64,000 nt of DNA from Marivivens sp. (GTDB lineage: Bacteria; Pseudomonadota; Alphaproteobacteria; Rhodobacterales; Rhodobacteraceae), in assembly GCA_017643845.1 (NCBI GenBank), contig JAEPMR010000007.1:20964-84963 (forward strand), in the 5' to 3' direction. The number at the start of each line of letters is the position of its first letter. The first letter of the stretch is position 1. Under the pieces are notes generated by a model. The model searched no databases. It worked only from the letters and a program-made list of their open reading frames with translations, and was not told the origin of the DNA. The position numbers and the translations under genes were made by a program. Shown here piece by piece: positions 37,159 through 46,230 of the stretch.

Positions 37159-37827
37159 CTACCCCTTTGGCGCAAGGAGGCGCAAGGCGGAACGGATCAA
37201 AGCCGAAGTGCTGGCGATAGCATCGTTGTCTAACGCCTCAGCAACTGCCGATGCCGCCTCCCCAGGTGCATAGCCGAGGTTTTGCAGAGCTGAGAGGGCT
37301 TCGGCTTGGGCCGAGCTTCGTGCGGCTTGAACCGGTTTCGGTGGCGTGGCTCGCACCTCAACGTCGCGTTCGTCCTCAATAACAACTTCGCGTTCTGTCC
37401 CCACAACTTCCGCCATCGACATGACGGATGGCGCCTTATCCTTGAGTTCCATCGTGACTCGCTGCGCTGTCTTCGGCCCGACACCCTTCGCTTTCGCTAC
37501 CGAATTCCAGTCACCGAGGGCTATTGCGCGACTAACACCGTCGGCACCAAGCGCCCCAAGTATGGACAGCGATGCTTTCGCACCAATCCCTTGCACTCCG
37601 GTCAATAGTCGGTGCCATTCTTTCTCTACCAATGTTGAAAACCCGAAGAGCTGCATCAAGTCTTCGCGGACGAGGAGATCCGTGTATATCGTGACGGCTT
37701 CGCCCTCTCGCGGCAACGCGGCGCGTGTCCGCTCGGAGACATAAACGATATACCCGACGCCCCGCACATCAATCATTACATGATCATGCGATTTGTAGGC
37801 GACTATGCCACTTAACCGACCGATCAT
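37159..37827 (-). CDS. ruvA: Holliday junction DNA helicase subunit RuvA
   Basis: Tetramer that binds four-way junctions and recruits RuvB. 222 residues: N-terminal OB-fold ([31 protein letters not shown]), central HhH motifs ([36 protein letters not shown]), a linker, and a C-terminal domain ([23 protein letters not shown]) contacting RuvB. It overlaps ruvC as ATGA. Confidence 0.98.
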   Translation of the reverse strand: MIGRLSGIVAYKSHDHVMIDVRGVGYIVYVSERTRAALPREGEAVTIYTDLLVREDLMQLFGFSTLVEKEWHRLLTGVQGIGAKASLSILGALGADGVSRAIALGDWNSVAKAKGVGPKTAQRVTMELKDKAPSVMSMAEVVGTEREVVIEDERDVEVRATPPKPVQAARSSAQAEALSALQNLGYAPGEAASAVAEALDNDAIASTSALIRSALRLLAPKG

Positions 37828-38333
37828 CCCGCTGCCCTTTTGACGGCATCAGCCAAATGACCTGCGGATTGGCAATGATGTGCATGGCAGATCGCAATTG
37901 CGAGCGCATCGGCGGCATCTGGTCCTTTGATCTCGATGCCCGGCAACTGAAGACGAACCATATGTTCTACCTGTTGTTTTTCGGCATGGCCGACGCCGAC
38001 GACGGCCTTCTTCACTGCATTGGGAAGATACTCTCCGACAGGGACTGCAAACTGGGACGGAACAAGAAGGGCTATCCCCCGCGCCTGCCCGAGCTTCAAA
38101 GTGGCGACTGCATCCTTATTGACGAACGTTTGCTCAACAGCCGCGAGATCTGGACCGAATGCCTCAAAAACCTCTGTCAGAGCGCAATGCAGCCTTAGGA
38201 GACGCTGCGCAAGGTCAGCCCCACCATCGCTTGTGATCGTCCCGTTGGCTACGTGTGAAAGCCGCGACCCCCGCGATTCGATAATGCCCCACCCCATCTT
38301 TCGAAGGCCCGGATCGATGCCAATTACTCGCAT
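37824..38333 (-). CDS. ruvC: Holliday junction resolvase RuvC
   Basis: Metal-dependent endonuclease that cuts Holliday junctions. 169 residues with catalytic acidic residues in [12 protein letters not shown] (Asp about 7), VEQTFVNKD (Glu about 66) and [12 protein letters not shown] (Asp pair near 140). It is the first gene of the long ruvCAB-ybgC-tol-pal-tilS-ftsH run on the minus strand. Confidence 0.97.
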   Translation of the reverse strand: MRVIGIDPGLRKMGWGIIESRGSRLSHVANGTITSDGGADLAQRLLRLHCALTEVFEAFGPDLAAVEQTFVNKDAVATLKLGQARGIALLVPSQFAVPVGEYLPNAVKKAVVGVGHAEKQQVEHMVRLQLPGIEIKGPDAADALAIAICHAHHCQSAGHLADAVKRAAG

Positions 38334-38645
38334 GGATGCCCCAATTTTTATATTTGCGTATCACGCCTAGCACAAAACGCGAACATCGGCCAAGTTTTAA
38401 TTGCTTAGCTTATCAAATCAATTGTGCGCAGGTTTGGATGAAATCCGCCACCACACAATCTGAAAACGACAGTTTTGAGGTCGCCAAAGCCCCTTTTTTC
38501 TAAGCCTCTCAGAGCATTTCTGCGACATGCTTTTGACGCATATGACCTATGCAAAAACGACACTGGCTTTCGCTCTGCAACGCCCCTAATTGCGCCGCAG
38601 AACGTCAACTGCTGCATCGCAGCGCGCACTGAAAAGGATACGGCC
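38334..38645. other. Intergenic region between ruvC and the DUF1127 gene
   Basis: This 312-base, relatively AT-rich stretch must hold the divergent promoters of the ruvC run and the DUF1127 gene. No supported ORF, RNA gene or repeat was seen. AAAAGGA lies before the DUF1127 ATG as its ribosome site. Confidence 0.6.
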
Positions 38646-38855
38646 ATGGTTGCCATCGACACCACCCGCTCCCCGGCGCCGCACATCGCGGGCCGCATCA
38701 TCTCCAGCATTTATGAGACGGTTCACGTTGTTACTTCGTGGAACAATGCTCGCGTTACGCGCAATGCACTCTCGAAACTCACGAATCGCGAACTCGAAGA
38801 CATCGGTCTTTCGCGCGGCGATATCGATAGCGTTGTCGACGCTGTTCGCCGCTAA
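38646..38855 (+). CDS. DUF1127 small protein
   Basis: 69 residues from the ATG at 38646 (MVAIDTTRSPAPHIAG). The ORF track start at 38475 has no support. The C-terminal half has the DUF1127 (YjiS-like) pattern LTNRELEDIGLSRGDIDSVVDAVRR. Small DUF1127 proteins of alphaproteobacteria are linked to RNA turnover, phosphate or stress responses in a few studied cases. It stands alone, with a strong terminator and long upstream region, which suits a highly regulated small gene. Confidence 0.88.
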   Translation: MVAIDTTRSPAPHIAGRIISSIYETVHVVTSWNNARVTRNALSKLTNRELEDIGLSRGDIDSVVDAVRR

Positions 38856-38879
38856 AGTCTGAAGAAATCAGACGAAAGT

Positions 38880-38922
38880 AAGCTGCGTCCCTTCTCTCCC
38901 GGGGGCGCAGCTTTCTTATTTC
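38880..38922 (+). terminator. Rho-independent terminator after the DUF1127 gene
   Basis: The stem AAGCTGCG(TCCC) / (GGGG)CGCAGCTT is followed by TCTTATTTCC, about 25 bases after the stop codon. Confidence 0.87.
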
Positions 38923-38939
38923 CAGCCAGTGGCGGTGGA

Positions 38940-39281
38940 TTACAGGTAAGGACGAAGTTCCCTAACGATCAAGTCAGTGACCGGATCTACCTGCATTACC
39001 CAAGCGCCGACTTTCTCTGCAGCCGAGCCTGCAGCAAGACGATTAACGCGTTCTTGATAGTTTCCGTCTCCAAGGTAACTGATCAAGAATACCTTAAATG
39101 CCAGCAACGCAGCGACGAGTATCAAACTACCCCGCAGCGGAAATACATGACGGCGCCTAACCGATTTGCTGACGATCAAACCACGATCATCAACAATCAT
39201 TACACGCGCACGCCCGCTTGCATTCGGATCGGAGGTAATCGCCTGCAGCCGGCGATCAAAGTCAAATTGTGACTGGGACAT
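38940..39281 (-). CDS. Single-helix membrane protein of unknown function
   Basis: 113 residues: a soluble N-terminus with basic patch (VSKSVRRRHVFPLRG), one transmembrane helix (about 51-70, SLILVAALLAFKVFLISYLG), and a short outer domain (YQERVNRLAAGSAAEKVGAWVMQVDPVTDLIVREL). This layout suggests an inner membrane protein with a periplasmic C-terminus. No family is recognised. It is convergent with DUF1127 and downstream of prmA on the minus strand. Confidence 0.72.
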   Translation of the reverse strand: MSQSQFDFDRRLQAITSDPNASGRARVMIVDDRGLIVSKSVRRRHVFPLRGSLILVAALLAFKVFLISYLGDGNYQERVNRLAAGSAAEKVGAWVMQVDPVTDLIVRELRPYL

Positions 39282-39368
39282 AACACTTCCCCAAACAGAG
39301 CCCCCACTCCGTCATGACTTTTATGCCGCAGAATTGTGTCGAGATTATGGCAAACGCGAAGATTTGCC

Positions 39369-40244
39369 TCAACTTTTCCTTCTAAGGGTCAAGTTGCTCC
39401 ATTCACCAATTTCCTCACTCTGAACGAGCATGAAACCAAGATGTGTATAACACGTGATGATTTCTTCGGCCTGATCGTTCAGCAGCCCCGACAAAATGAC
39501 GAAGCCCCCTGCCGCCGTATATCTTGCCATATCTGGCGCAAGCATTAGAAGCGGCGGCTTCAGGATATTGGCGAAGACGAGATCGAAGGGTGCAGCTTGT
39601 CTGAGCGGTTCAGTATCGAAGCCTGCCGCCTCGACGCAGGAGATCGCGCCTCCCATCCCATTGGCCTCCAGATTTGCCTCGGCAACTTCAACAGCTACCG
39701 GATCGATGTCAGAGGCGAAATGGGTCGCGTCCGGCCAAATTTTTGCAGCAGCCATAGCAAGGACGGCAGTTCCGCAGCCTATATCGGCTGTCTTTCTAGG
39801 ATGGAAACCAGCTTCAATAAGCCTGTCGAGGGCCTTCAGACACCCGAGTGTAGTCCCATGATGCCCTGTCCCAAACGCCATCGATGCATCAATGAGAAGC
39901 GGCACAACGTCCTCGGGCACATTTTCGGCGTCGTGGCTTCCATATACAAAAAATCGCCCCGCACGAACCGGCGACAACTCACGCCGCACCTTTGCAACCC
40001 AATCGGTCTCCGGAATTTCTGAAATCACGAATTCCCGAGCACCGTGCATGTTTGACAGCAAGGCAAGCCCCGCCCGATCCGGCGACTCCGTGAAATAGGT
40101 TGCCACCTCGTAGAGACCGGACCCATCCTCGATCTCATATGTTCCGACGCCAACTGGCTCGGGCACAAGCGCTTCACAAGAAGAAGCAAGTCTCTCCGCA
40201 GCTTCGAGGCTATCAATGACCGCGATGGCTGAAAATGTTGTCAT
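39369..40244 (-). CDS. prmA: Ribosomal protein L11 methyltransferase
   Basis: SAM-dependent trimethylation of ribosomal protein L11. 291 residues: N-terminal substrate-binding domain (about 1-100) and a Rossmann domain with SAM motif ADIGCGTAVLAMAAAKIWP (about 151-169), the second motif ASDIDPVAVEVAEAN and the catalytic-side NILKPPLL. It starts 9 bases after the MFS gene stop, so it is probably co-transcribed with priA and that transporter. Confidence 0.92.
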   Translation of the reverse strand: MTTFSAIAVIDSLEAAERLASSCEALVPEPVGVGTYEIEDGSGLYEVATYFTESPDRAGLALLSNMHGAREFVISEIPETDWVAKVRRELSPVRAGRFFVYGSHDAENVPEDVVPLLIDASMAFGTGHHGTTLGCLKALDRLIEAGFHPRKTADIGCGTAVLAMAAAKIWPDATHFASDIDPVAVEVAEANLEANGMGGAISCVEAAGFDTEPLRQAAPFDLVFANILKPPLLMLAPDMARYTAAGGFVILSGLLNDQAEEIITCYTHLGFMLVQSEEIGEWSNLTLRRKS

Positions 40245-40253
40245 GTCGATTTC

Positions 40254-41483
40254 CTACTCTGCGGGCATTGGAAGTGTACGGTTAAAGATTGTCTCCCGGC
40301 CCGGCACAGGGTGGCGCGGGATCATCAGTGCAAGCACCAGTGAAATCGCCGCCATTCCAGCGGCCAGGGCAAAGACACTCGCGGGGGATGCAAGCCACAA
40401 ATACCCCAAAAGCGCGGGGAGAAAGACCGCCGCGATGTGATTGATTGTGAAAGCAACCGCAGCGGTCGGGGCAATATCTCTCGGGTCAGCGATCTTCTGA
40501 AAATAGGTTTTCAGGGCGAGAGCCAGAGCGAAAAAGATATGGTCCACCACATAAAGAACCGAGGCGATAACAACCCCCCAGCCAAACCAGTAGATGCCGC
40601 CATACGCAACGAATACAATGATTAGACCGACATACTCGAAAGCAAGCGCACGTCTTTCACCGAAAACGGTCACTAGCCGCCCCATCAATGGCGCGAAAAT
40701 CATGTTTGCGACCAAGTTGATCAAGAATAGCGCGGTAATCTCATGAACTTCGAACCCGAAACGCTCAACCATCATGAACCCAGCGAAGACCACAAAAATC
40801 TGGCGGCGGGCACCGGACATGAACTGTAGCGCGTAGTAAAGCCAATACCGCCGCCGAAGGATGATCCTCTTGATCTGCGGCTCTGGAGATTCGAACTGCG
40901 GGTAGAGGAAATAGCATGCCACTGCGACTACCGCTGTGACCCCGCCGGACACCCAGTAAACGATGTCAAACGACAGCTCAAAAGCGCTCCATGTCAATAC
41001 GATCAGAAGATAAGCAAGCAAGGTTGCAGCCGAACCTGCAGCCAAAATCCAGCCAAGGGTCTGCGGAGCACGGAGTTTGTCGATCCATTGCAGTTGTAGC
41101 GACTGGTTCACCGTCTCGTAGAAATGAAATCCGATCGACGACAACATCGTAATCGTGAGAATTCCACCCAAGCTCGGGAATTGGGCAGTGAGGGCAGTAG
41201 CCACTCCCAGCAAAGCCAGAGATACAAGCCCCAACACCTGTTCGCGCATGAAAAGCAAAATTCCGATAACACCGATCGCGAAAAAACCGGGGATTTCACG
41301 AACCGTGTGCAGCCAACCAATGTCAGAGCCGTCAAACCCGACGACTTCGATCACGAAATTATTCAGGAGCGCTGACCATGTCGCAAACGCAATTGGCATC
41401 GCCGCCGCAAGCACGAACAACAGTGCCACGGGCCGGCGCCAAACCGGCAGCGGTCCGGTCTCTGAGAGCTGAACAACCTTCAT
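40254..41483 (-). CDS. MFS transporter of unknown substrate
   Basis: 409 residues with about twelve hydrophobic segments in two halves joined near residues 190-225 by a charged loop (FESPEPQIKRIILRRRYW). Major facilitator superfamily features include the loop GRLVTVFGERRALA between helices of the second half. No substrate can be read from the sequence. The gene lies between priA and prmA on the same strand with small gaps, but its link to those housekeeping functions is unclear. Confidence 0.85.
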   Translation of the reverse strand: MKVVQLSETGPLPVWRRPVALLFVLAAAMPIAFATWSALLNNFVIEVVGFDGSDIGWLHTVREIPGFFAIGVIGILLFMREQVLGLVSLALLGVATALTAQFPSLGGILTITMLSSIGFHFYETVNQSLQLQWIDKLRAPQTLGWILAAGSAATLLAYLLIVLTWSAFELSFDIVYWVSGGVTAVVAVACYFLYPQFESPEPQIKRIILRRRYWLYYALQFMSGARRQIFVVFAGFMMVERFGFEVHEITALFLINLVANMIFAPLMGRLVTVFGERRALAFEYVGLIIVFVAYGGIYWFGWGVVIASVLYVVDHIFFALALALKTYFQKIADPRDIAPTAAVAFTINHIAAVFLPALLGYLWLASPASVFALAAGMAAISLVLALMIPRHPVPGRETIFNRTLPMPAE

Positions 41484-41524
41484 GACGGTTCCTTACGCCC
41501 AGCTCGGGCCTGTTTCCAGAGAAA

Positions 41525-43714
41525 CTAGTAGAAGCTCTGTGGGTCGATATCGATTGTCAGCCGGACGGACGCAGGAATCCGTACCTGCCCGACCCACTTT
41601 GCTATTGCGGCCTGCAGTGGCGCAGTTTTCGATGTTTTTATTAGAAGACGAACACGATGCCGGCCCCTAATGCGCGCGATTGGTGCAGGTGCAGGACCGA
41701 ATAGCTGAGCCCCAATCCTCAGGAGAGGATCCTGTTTTCGCGCAAGAAGTCCTCCAATATCAAAGACCTCCTGTATATCCGGCGATGACAAAATAATGCC
41801 TGCCATCCGGCCATACGGCGGCACCTCTGCAGCGCGGCGCTCGGCAGCCTCGGCGAGCCAAAATCCGTCTTCGTCGCCTGAGAGAATTGCCTGCACGACA
41901 GGGTGTTCGGGCTGAAAGGTCTGCAAAACCGCCTGCCCCGGAATATCAGCTCGCCCAGCCCGCCCCGATACCTGCCGCATCAATTGAAATGTCCGTTCGG
42001 CGGCGCGCAGATCGGAGCCTTGAAGCCCCAAGTCAGCATCAATCACACCAACCAGCGTCAGCAGAGGAAAATTATGCCCCTTGGCGACAATCTGCGTACC
42101 GATAATCAAGTCGGCCTCACCATCCGCAATGGATTTTATGTGCTCTTTCAAAGCACGAGCTGACCCGAAACGATCCGATGACAATAACGCTATGCGTGCT
42201 TCGGGAAACGCTTGTTCCGCTTCCTCCGCCAACCGTTCGACACCTGGCCCGACGGCAGCCAGGCGACCCTCCTGCTCGCAACTGGGACAAACTTCAGGGA
42301 TCGGTTTGGTTTCTCCGCACTGGTGGCACATCAGCCGTTTGAGAAAGCGGTGTTCGACCATTCGCGCGTCGCAGTGGTCACAAGCAATCTGGTTTCCACA
42401 CGCTCGGCAAATTGTCACTGGGGCATAGCCGCGCCTGTTAAGAAACAGAAGAGACTGCTCCCCTTTCGCCAGTCGCGCTAGAACCATCTGCCGTAGGCTC
42501 GGAGAAATCCAGGTCCCGCCCGGCAAGTCTTCGGCACGCATATCAATAGCCGACATTTCCGGCATCACCGCCGCACCAAACCGTTCATTCAGGACGAGTT
42601 TGTTATATTTGCCAAACTCGACATTGGCCCAGCTTTCGAGGGAGGGCGTGGCCGATGCAAGAACGACATCGCCGCCAAGAATTGAAGCGCGAAGGACGGC
42701 CATATCCCGCGCATTATAAAGAACGCCATCTTCCTGTTTGTAGGACGTATCATGCTCCTCATCGACGACGATGACACCAAGATCGCGAAATGGGAGAAAC
42801 AGAGCCGAACGCGCCCCGACGACAATTTGCGCGTCACCTGTTGCCACCATTTTCCAACATCTTCGCCGCTCCGTCATGGTGACGCCTGAATGCCATTCGG
42901 CGGGTGTCGCGCCAAATCGCGCCTCGATCCTCTTGATAAATTCCGCGGAGAGCGCGATTTCCGGCAAAAGCACCAGTGCTTGTCGGCCGATACGCAGAGC
43001 TTCGGCGACAGCTTCAAGATAGACTTCGGTCTTGCCGGAGCCTGTCACGCCTTTGAGAAGCGTCGCGTGATAGTCGGCGGAACGAATCTGAGTCTTGAGC
43101 GCATCAACAGCCGCCGTTTGCTCGTCATTGAGGTCGTTGCTGCGGAAATCGGGATCGAGCCAAGGATAAGGCTGATCACGAGGTGCTTCGCGTTCCTCAA
43201 CAGCGCCTAGCTTTGCCAATCCTTTCACAACGCCGGTGCCTACGCCTGCCAGTTCAGCAAGTTCTCCCAGCGTGAACGGCAATCCACCGTGCTCCTCCAG
43301 GACAGCTAGAACCCTCCGGCGCGCATCGGTCATCTTGTCTGGTCTTTTCGCCCCAAGAGCATACACTTTCCGCGCGCTGGGGGAGTCCGTTAGCCCTGGT
43401 ACGCGGGTCGCGAGGCGCAGCATCGCGTGAAGTGGGGTCAGAGTGTAGGCTGCCGCCCTTTCCAGGAACTCCTGCATCTCATCCCGCATCGGCGGCACGT
43501 CCAGAACGCCGCGCACGGAACGGATTTTCGATGGGTCATAGCCCCCTGCCCCTGCGCCCCAGACGACACCGATCACGGTTCTGGGTCCGAGTGGGACTTC
43601 GACATAAGAACCTTGGAAACACCCGCCCTCAGGTGCGCGATAATCGAGAAAGCGGTCCAACGGCTGAGCCGTCAGTACCGACACCAACTGACCGTGTGAA
43701 AAATAGTCCGGCAA
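41525..43714 (-). CDS. priA: Primosomal protein N' (replication restart helicase PriA)
   Basis: Restarts stalled replication forks by remodelling DNA and loading the primosome. 729 residues: N-terminal DNA-binding domain, Walker A GVTGSGKTEVYL (about 224-235), DEEH box, and eight zinc-binding cysteines in CRACGNQIACDHC ... CHQCGE ... CPSCEQEG (about 436-480), then helicase motifs ending QVSGRAGRADIPG. The start is a TTG (MPDYFSHGQLVSVL); an in-frame stop lies a short way upstream, so no longer form exists. It is divergent from DUF484-xerC. Confidence 0.96.
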   Translation of the reverse strand: MPDYFSHGQLVSVLTAQPLDRFLDYRAPEGGCFQGSYVEVPLGPRTVIGVVWGAGAGGYDPSKIRSVRGVLDVPPMRDEMQEFLERAAAYTLTPLHAMLRLATRVPGLTDSPSARKVYALGAKRPDKMTDARRRVLAVLEEHGGLPFTLGELAELAGVGTGVVKGLAKLGAVEEREAPRDQPYPWLDPDFRSNDLNDEQTAAVDALKTQIRSADYHATLLKGVTGSGKTEVYLEAVAEALRIGRQALVLLPEIALSAEFIKRIEARFGATPAEWHSGVTMTERRRCWKMVATGDAQIVVGARSALFLPFRDLGVIVVDEEHDTSYKQEDGVLYNARDMAVLRASILGGDVVLASATPSLESWANVEFGKYNKLVLNERFGAAVMPEMSAIDMRAEDLPGGTWISPSLRQMVLARLAKGEQSLLFLNRRGYAPVTICRACGNQIACDHCDARMVEHRFLKRLMCHQCGETKPIPEVCPSCEQEGRLAAVGPGVERLAEEAEQAFPEARIALLSSDRFGSARALKEHIKSIADGEADLIIGTQIVAKGHNFPLLTLVGVIDADLGLQGSDLRAAERTFQLMRQVSGRAGRADIPGQAVLQTFQPEHPVVQAILSGDEDGFWLAEAAERRAAEVPPYGRMAGIILSSPDIQEVFDIGGLLARKQDPLLRIGAQLFGPAPAPIARIRGRHRVRLLIKTSKTAPLQAAIAKWVGQVRIPASVRLTIDIDPQSFY

Positions 43715-43862
43715 GATGTTCCCGTGACAGTGGCTGCGCTATCCCTGAATGACTATCCCGCAACAGCCGCCGCGCCAACCCAAAGAAGCCGAGGAAAATC
43801 CTTCCGGTAAATGCTACACTTCTGTTATAGACCTCGGAAAAGGTCGCCTAAAGAGGACCAGA

Positions 43863-44570
43863 ATGACGAGCAGCCCAGCAATTGACGACTCACTCAGAAA
43901 AATCATTTTGAGCGACCCCGAGACGCTTCTTGATGACGCGGACATCATGAATGCATTGGTTGCGGCCAATGAGAAAGCGTTGGGAGGCAATATCGTCGAT
44001 CTGCGTGGAATTGCGATGCAGCGGCTGGAAGCGCGCCTCGACCGACTTGAGGATACGCACCGTTCGGTCATCGCTGCGGCGTATGAAAACCTAGCCGGAA
44101 CAAACCAAATTCACCGGGCTGTCCTTCGGCTGCTGGAGGCCACCCGTTTCGACTCTTTTCTGAATGATCTCGGTGGAGATGTAGCCAATATCCTGCGCGT
44201 GGATTGTGTGCGCCTCGTTCTGGAAACGGAGTTAGAGAGCGAAGATCCAGTGATCCGCAAAGTGGGCGACGTGCTGGCCATGGCCGAGTCAGGCTTTGTG
44301 AACGCCTACCTGGGGCGTGGCCGGAACGGACCTATTCGGCAGGTGACATTGCGACAGATTAAGCCGGACGAAGGCAGTGTTTACGGTGAAAAAGGCGGCT
44401 ATATCCGCTCCGAAGCCTGCCTGAGATTGGACCTTGGCGAGAAACGGCTACCTGGCATGCTCCTCTTGGGTGCCGAGGATCCGCATCTCTTTACACCACA
44501 ACAGGGAACGGACCTTTTGACCTTCTTTGCGGGCGTGTTCGAACGGTCCATGCGGCGCTGGCTTGACTAG
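43863..44570 (+). CDS. DUF484 family protein
   Basis: 235 residues from the ATG at 43863 (MTSSPAIDDSLRKIIL), with AAGAGGA before it; the longer track ORF is less likely. The N-terminal helical part (about 1-85) precedes a GAF-like domain (about 90-230). DUF484 (YigA in E. coli) is found next to xerC in many proteobacteria; function is unknown. Its stop codon overlaps the xerC start region. Confidence 0.9.
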   Translation: MTSSPAIDDSLRKIILSDPETLLDDADIMNALVAANEKALGGNIVDLRGIAMQRLEARLDRLEDTHRSVIAAAYENLAGTNQIHRAVLRLLEATRFDSFLNDLGGDVANILRVDCVRLVLETELESEDPVIRKVGDVLAMAESGFVNAYLGRGRNGPIRQVTLRQIKPDEGSVYGEKGGYIRSEACLRLDLGEKRLPGMLLLGAEDPHLFTPQQGTDLLTFFAGVFERSMRRWLD

Positions 44571-45489
44571 GCCGCATATCCCGCCGCAGCTGACCCAAAC
44601 CCTGGAAGACTGGCTCCGTCACCAGTCCGCATTGCGCGGGATTTCCGGGAACACTCGTGACGCATACCAGCGCGACCTCTTGGGCTTCTTCGGCTTTCTG
44701 ACAGAGCATTTCGGCAACGGCTTCGGGCTGCGCACGCTGAGGCGACTTTCGACAACGGACATGCGGGCATGGATGGGGCATGAACGGCGGCGAGGTGTGC
44801 AGCCCCGTTCTTTGGCGCGAAGTCTTTCGGCCGTAAAATCCTTTTACCGCTGGCTTTCCGAGCGCGATGCGTTTGATGCAACGCCTGTACTGTCCGTTCG
44901 GGCTCCTCGCTTCAAAAACTCACTTCCCCGCCCGCTCGACATCCAAGGTGCACAGGCCGTTCTGAACGAGGTGGCAAATCAGACCTCAGAGGAATGGGTG
45001 ACCGCCCGCGACGTGGCAGTCGTGACTTTGCTCTATGGATGCGGGTTGCGGATATCGGAAGCGCTCGGTCTACGGGGGAGCGATGTTCCTCTCACGGAGA
45101 GTTTGCGGATCAAAGGCAAAGGCGGGAAGGAACGGCTTGTCCCCGTGCTTCCTGCGGCACAAGAGGCCGTCGCTACATACGCGAAACTGTGCCCTTTCAG
45201 GCTTTCAAATGATGAGCCGTTATTTCGCGGCGTCCGAGGCGGGGCGCTCTCTGCCCGCCAAATACAAAAGGTGATGCAGGTCACGCGCCAACAGCTCGGC
45301 CTTCCTGCGACGGCTACCCCCCATGCGCTGCGCCACAGTTTTGCGACGCATCTGCTCACGGCAGGTGGAGATCTACGAGCGATTCAAGAGCTGCTCGGTC
45401 ACGCGTCCCTTTCGACGACCCAAGCCTATACGGCGGTGGACACGGCGCACCTCCTTGAAGTTTACAGGAAATCACACCCGAAAGCCTGA
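44563..45489 (+). CDS. xerC: Site-specific tyrosine recombinase XerC
   Basis: Resolves chromosome dimers at dif with XerD. About 308 residues: N-terminal SAM-like core-binding domain (LEDWLRHQSALRGISGNTRDAYQRDL), and a catalytic domain with the R-H-R-H-Y set in YGCGLRISEALGL, HALRHSFATHL, LGHASLSTTQAYTAVD. The track ORF starts at a TTG (44527) inside DUF484; a TTG at 44563 (MTRPHIPPQ) overlapping the DUF484 stop is more natural, although neither is an ATG. Confidence 0.94.
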   Translation: MTRPHIPPQLTQTLEDWLRHQSALRGISGNTRDAYQRDLLGFFGFLTEHFGNGFGLRTLRRLSTTDMRAWMGHERRRGVQPRSLARSLSAVKSFYRWLSERDAFDATPVLSVRAPRFKNSLPRPLDIQGAQAVLNEVANQTSEEWVTARDVAVVTLLYGCGLRISEALGLRGSDVPLTESLRIKGKGGKERLVPVLPAAQEAVATYAKLCPFRLSNDEPLFRGVRGGALSARQIQKVMQVTRQQLGLPATATPHALRHSFATHLLTAGGDLRAIQELLGHASLSTTQAYTAVDTAHLLEVYRKSHPKA

Positions 45490-45531
45490 TTGCGGGTTTT
45501 CATTCATGTGCTAATCGGACATCAGAGAAAT

Positions 45532-46227
45532 ATGAAGATACAAACCAAAGCCTTGGCCGTCCATCTTTTGACTGGAAGCGGAGCGGTATTTGCCATGCTT
45601 GCTATGCTGGCGGCCGTTCAGGAGGCTTGGAGTTTGATGTTTCTCTGGCTGGTCGTGGCGTTTTTTGTCGATGGGATCGACGGCCCACTGGCGCGCCGCT
45701 ACCACGTCAAGACGAACGCTCCGATTTTTGATGGCGTTCTTCTCGACCTGATCATCGACTATCTGACCTACGTATTTATCCCCGCCTATGCGCTCTTTGC
45801 TTCGGGGCTGTTGCCCGGATGGACAGGATGGTTCGCGATTATCGTCATTACTTACGCCAGTGCGCTCTACTTTGCCGATACTCGCATGAAAACAAAGGAT
45901 AATTCATTTTCCGGCTTCCCCGGCTGCTGGAATATGCTGGTGCTGGTTCTCTTCGCGCTGCAACCGAATATCTGGGTGATCATCGGGCTGGTAACCATCC
46001 TCGCTGTGGCGATGTTCCTTCCTGTCAAATTCGTGCATCCCGTTCGCACAAAGCGTTGGCGGATCGTTACGCTCCCCGTGGCGCTGATCTGGACGGCGCT
46101 TGCGGGATGGGCGGCATGGATCGATTTCCACCCAGAAAGCTGGGCACATCTTGGACTGATCTTTACCTCGGTTTATCTGGTGTTTGCAGGTGCGTTGCAG
46201 CAATTGATCTATGGAATGGATGGCTAA
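45532..46227 (+). CDS. pcs: Phosphatidylcholine synthase
   Basis: Condenses choline with CDP-diacylglycerol to phosphatidylcholine in the inner membrane, a pathway typical of alphaproteobacteria. 231 residues from the ATG at 45532, with about eight hydrophobic segments and the CDP-alcohol phosphatidyltransferase motif in DGIDGPLARRY...FDGVLLDLIIDYLTY (Asp residues coordinating metal). It lies 42 bases after xerC and is convergent with the EamA gene. Confidence 0.92.
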   Translation: MKIQTKALAVHLLTGSGAVFAMLAMLAAVQEAWSLMFLWLVVAFFVDGIDGPLARRYHVKTNAPIFDGVLLDLIIDYLTYVFIPAYALFASGLLPGWTGWFAIIVITYASALYFADTRMKTKDNSFSGFPGCWNMLVLVLFALQPNIWVIIGLVTILAVAMFLPVKFVHPVRTKRWRIVTLPVALIWTALAGWAAWIDFHPESWAHLGLIFTSVYLVFAGALQQLIYGMDG

Positions 46228-46230
46228 GCG

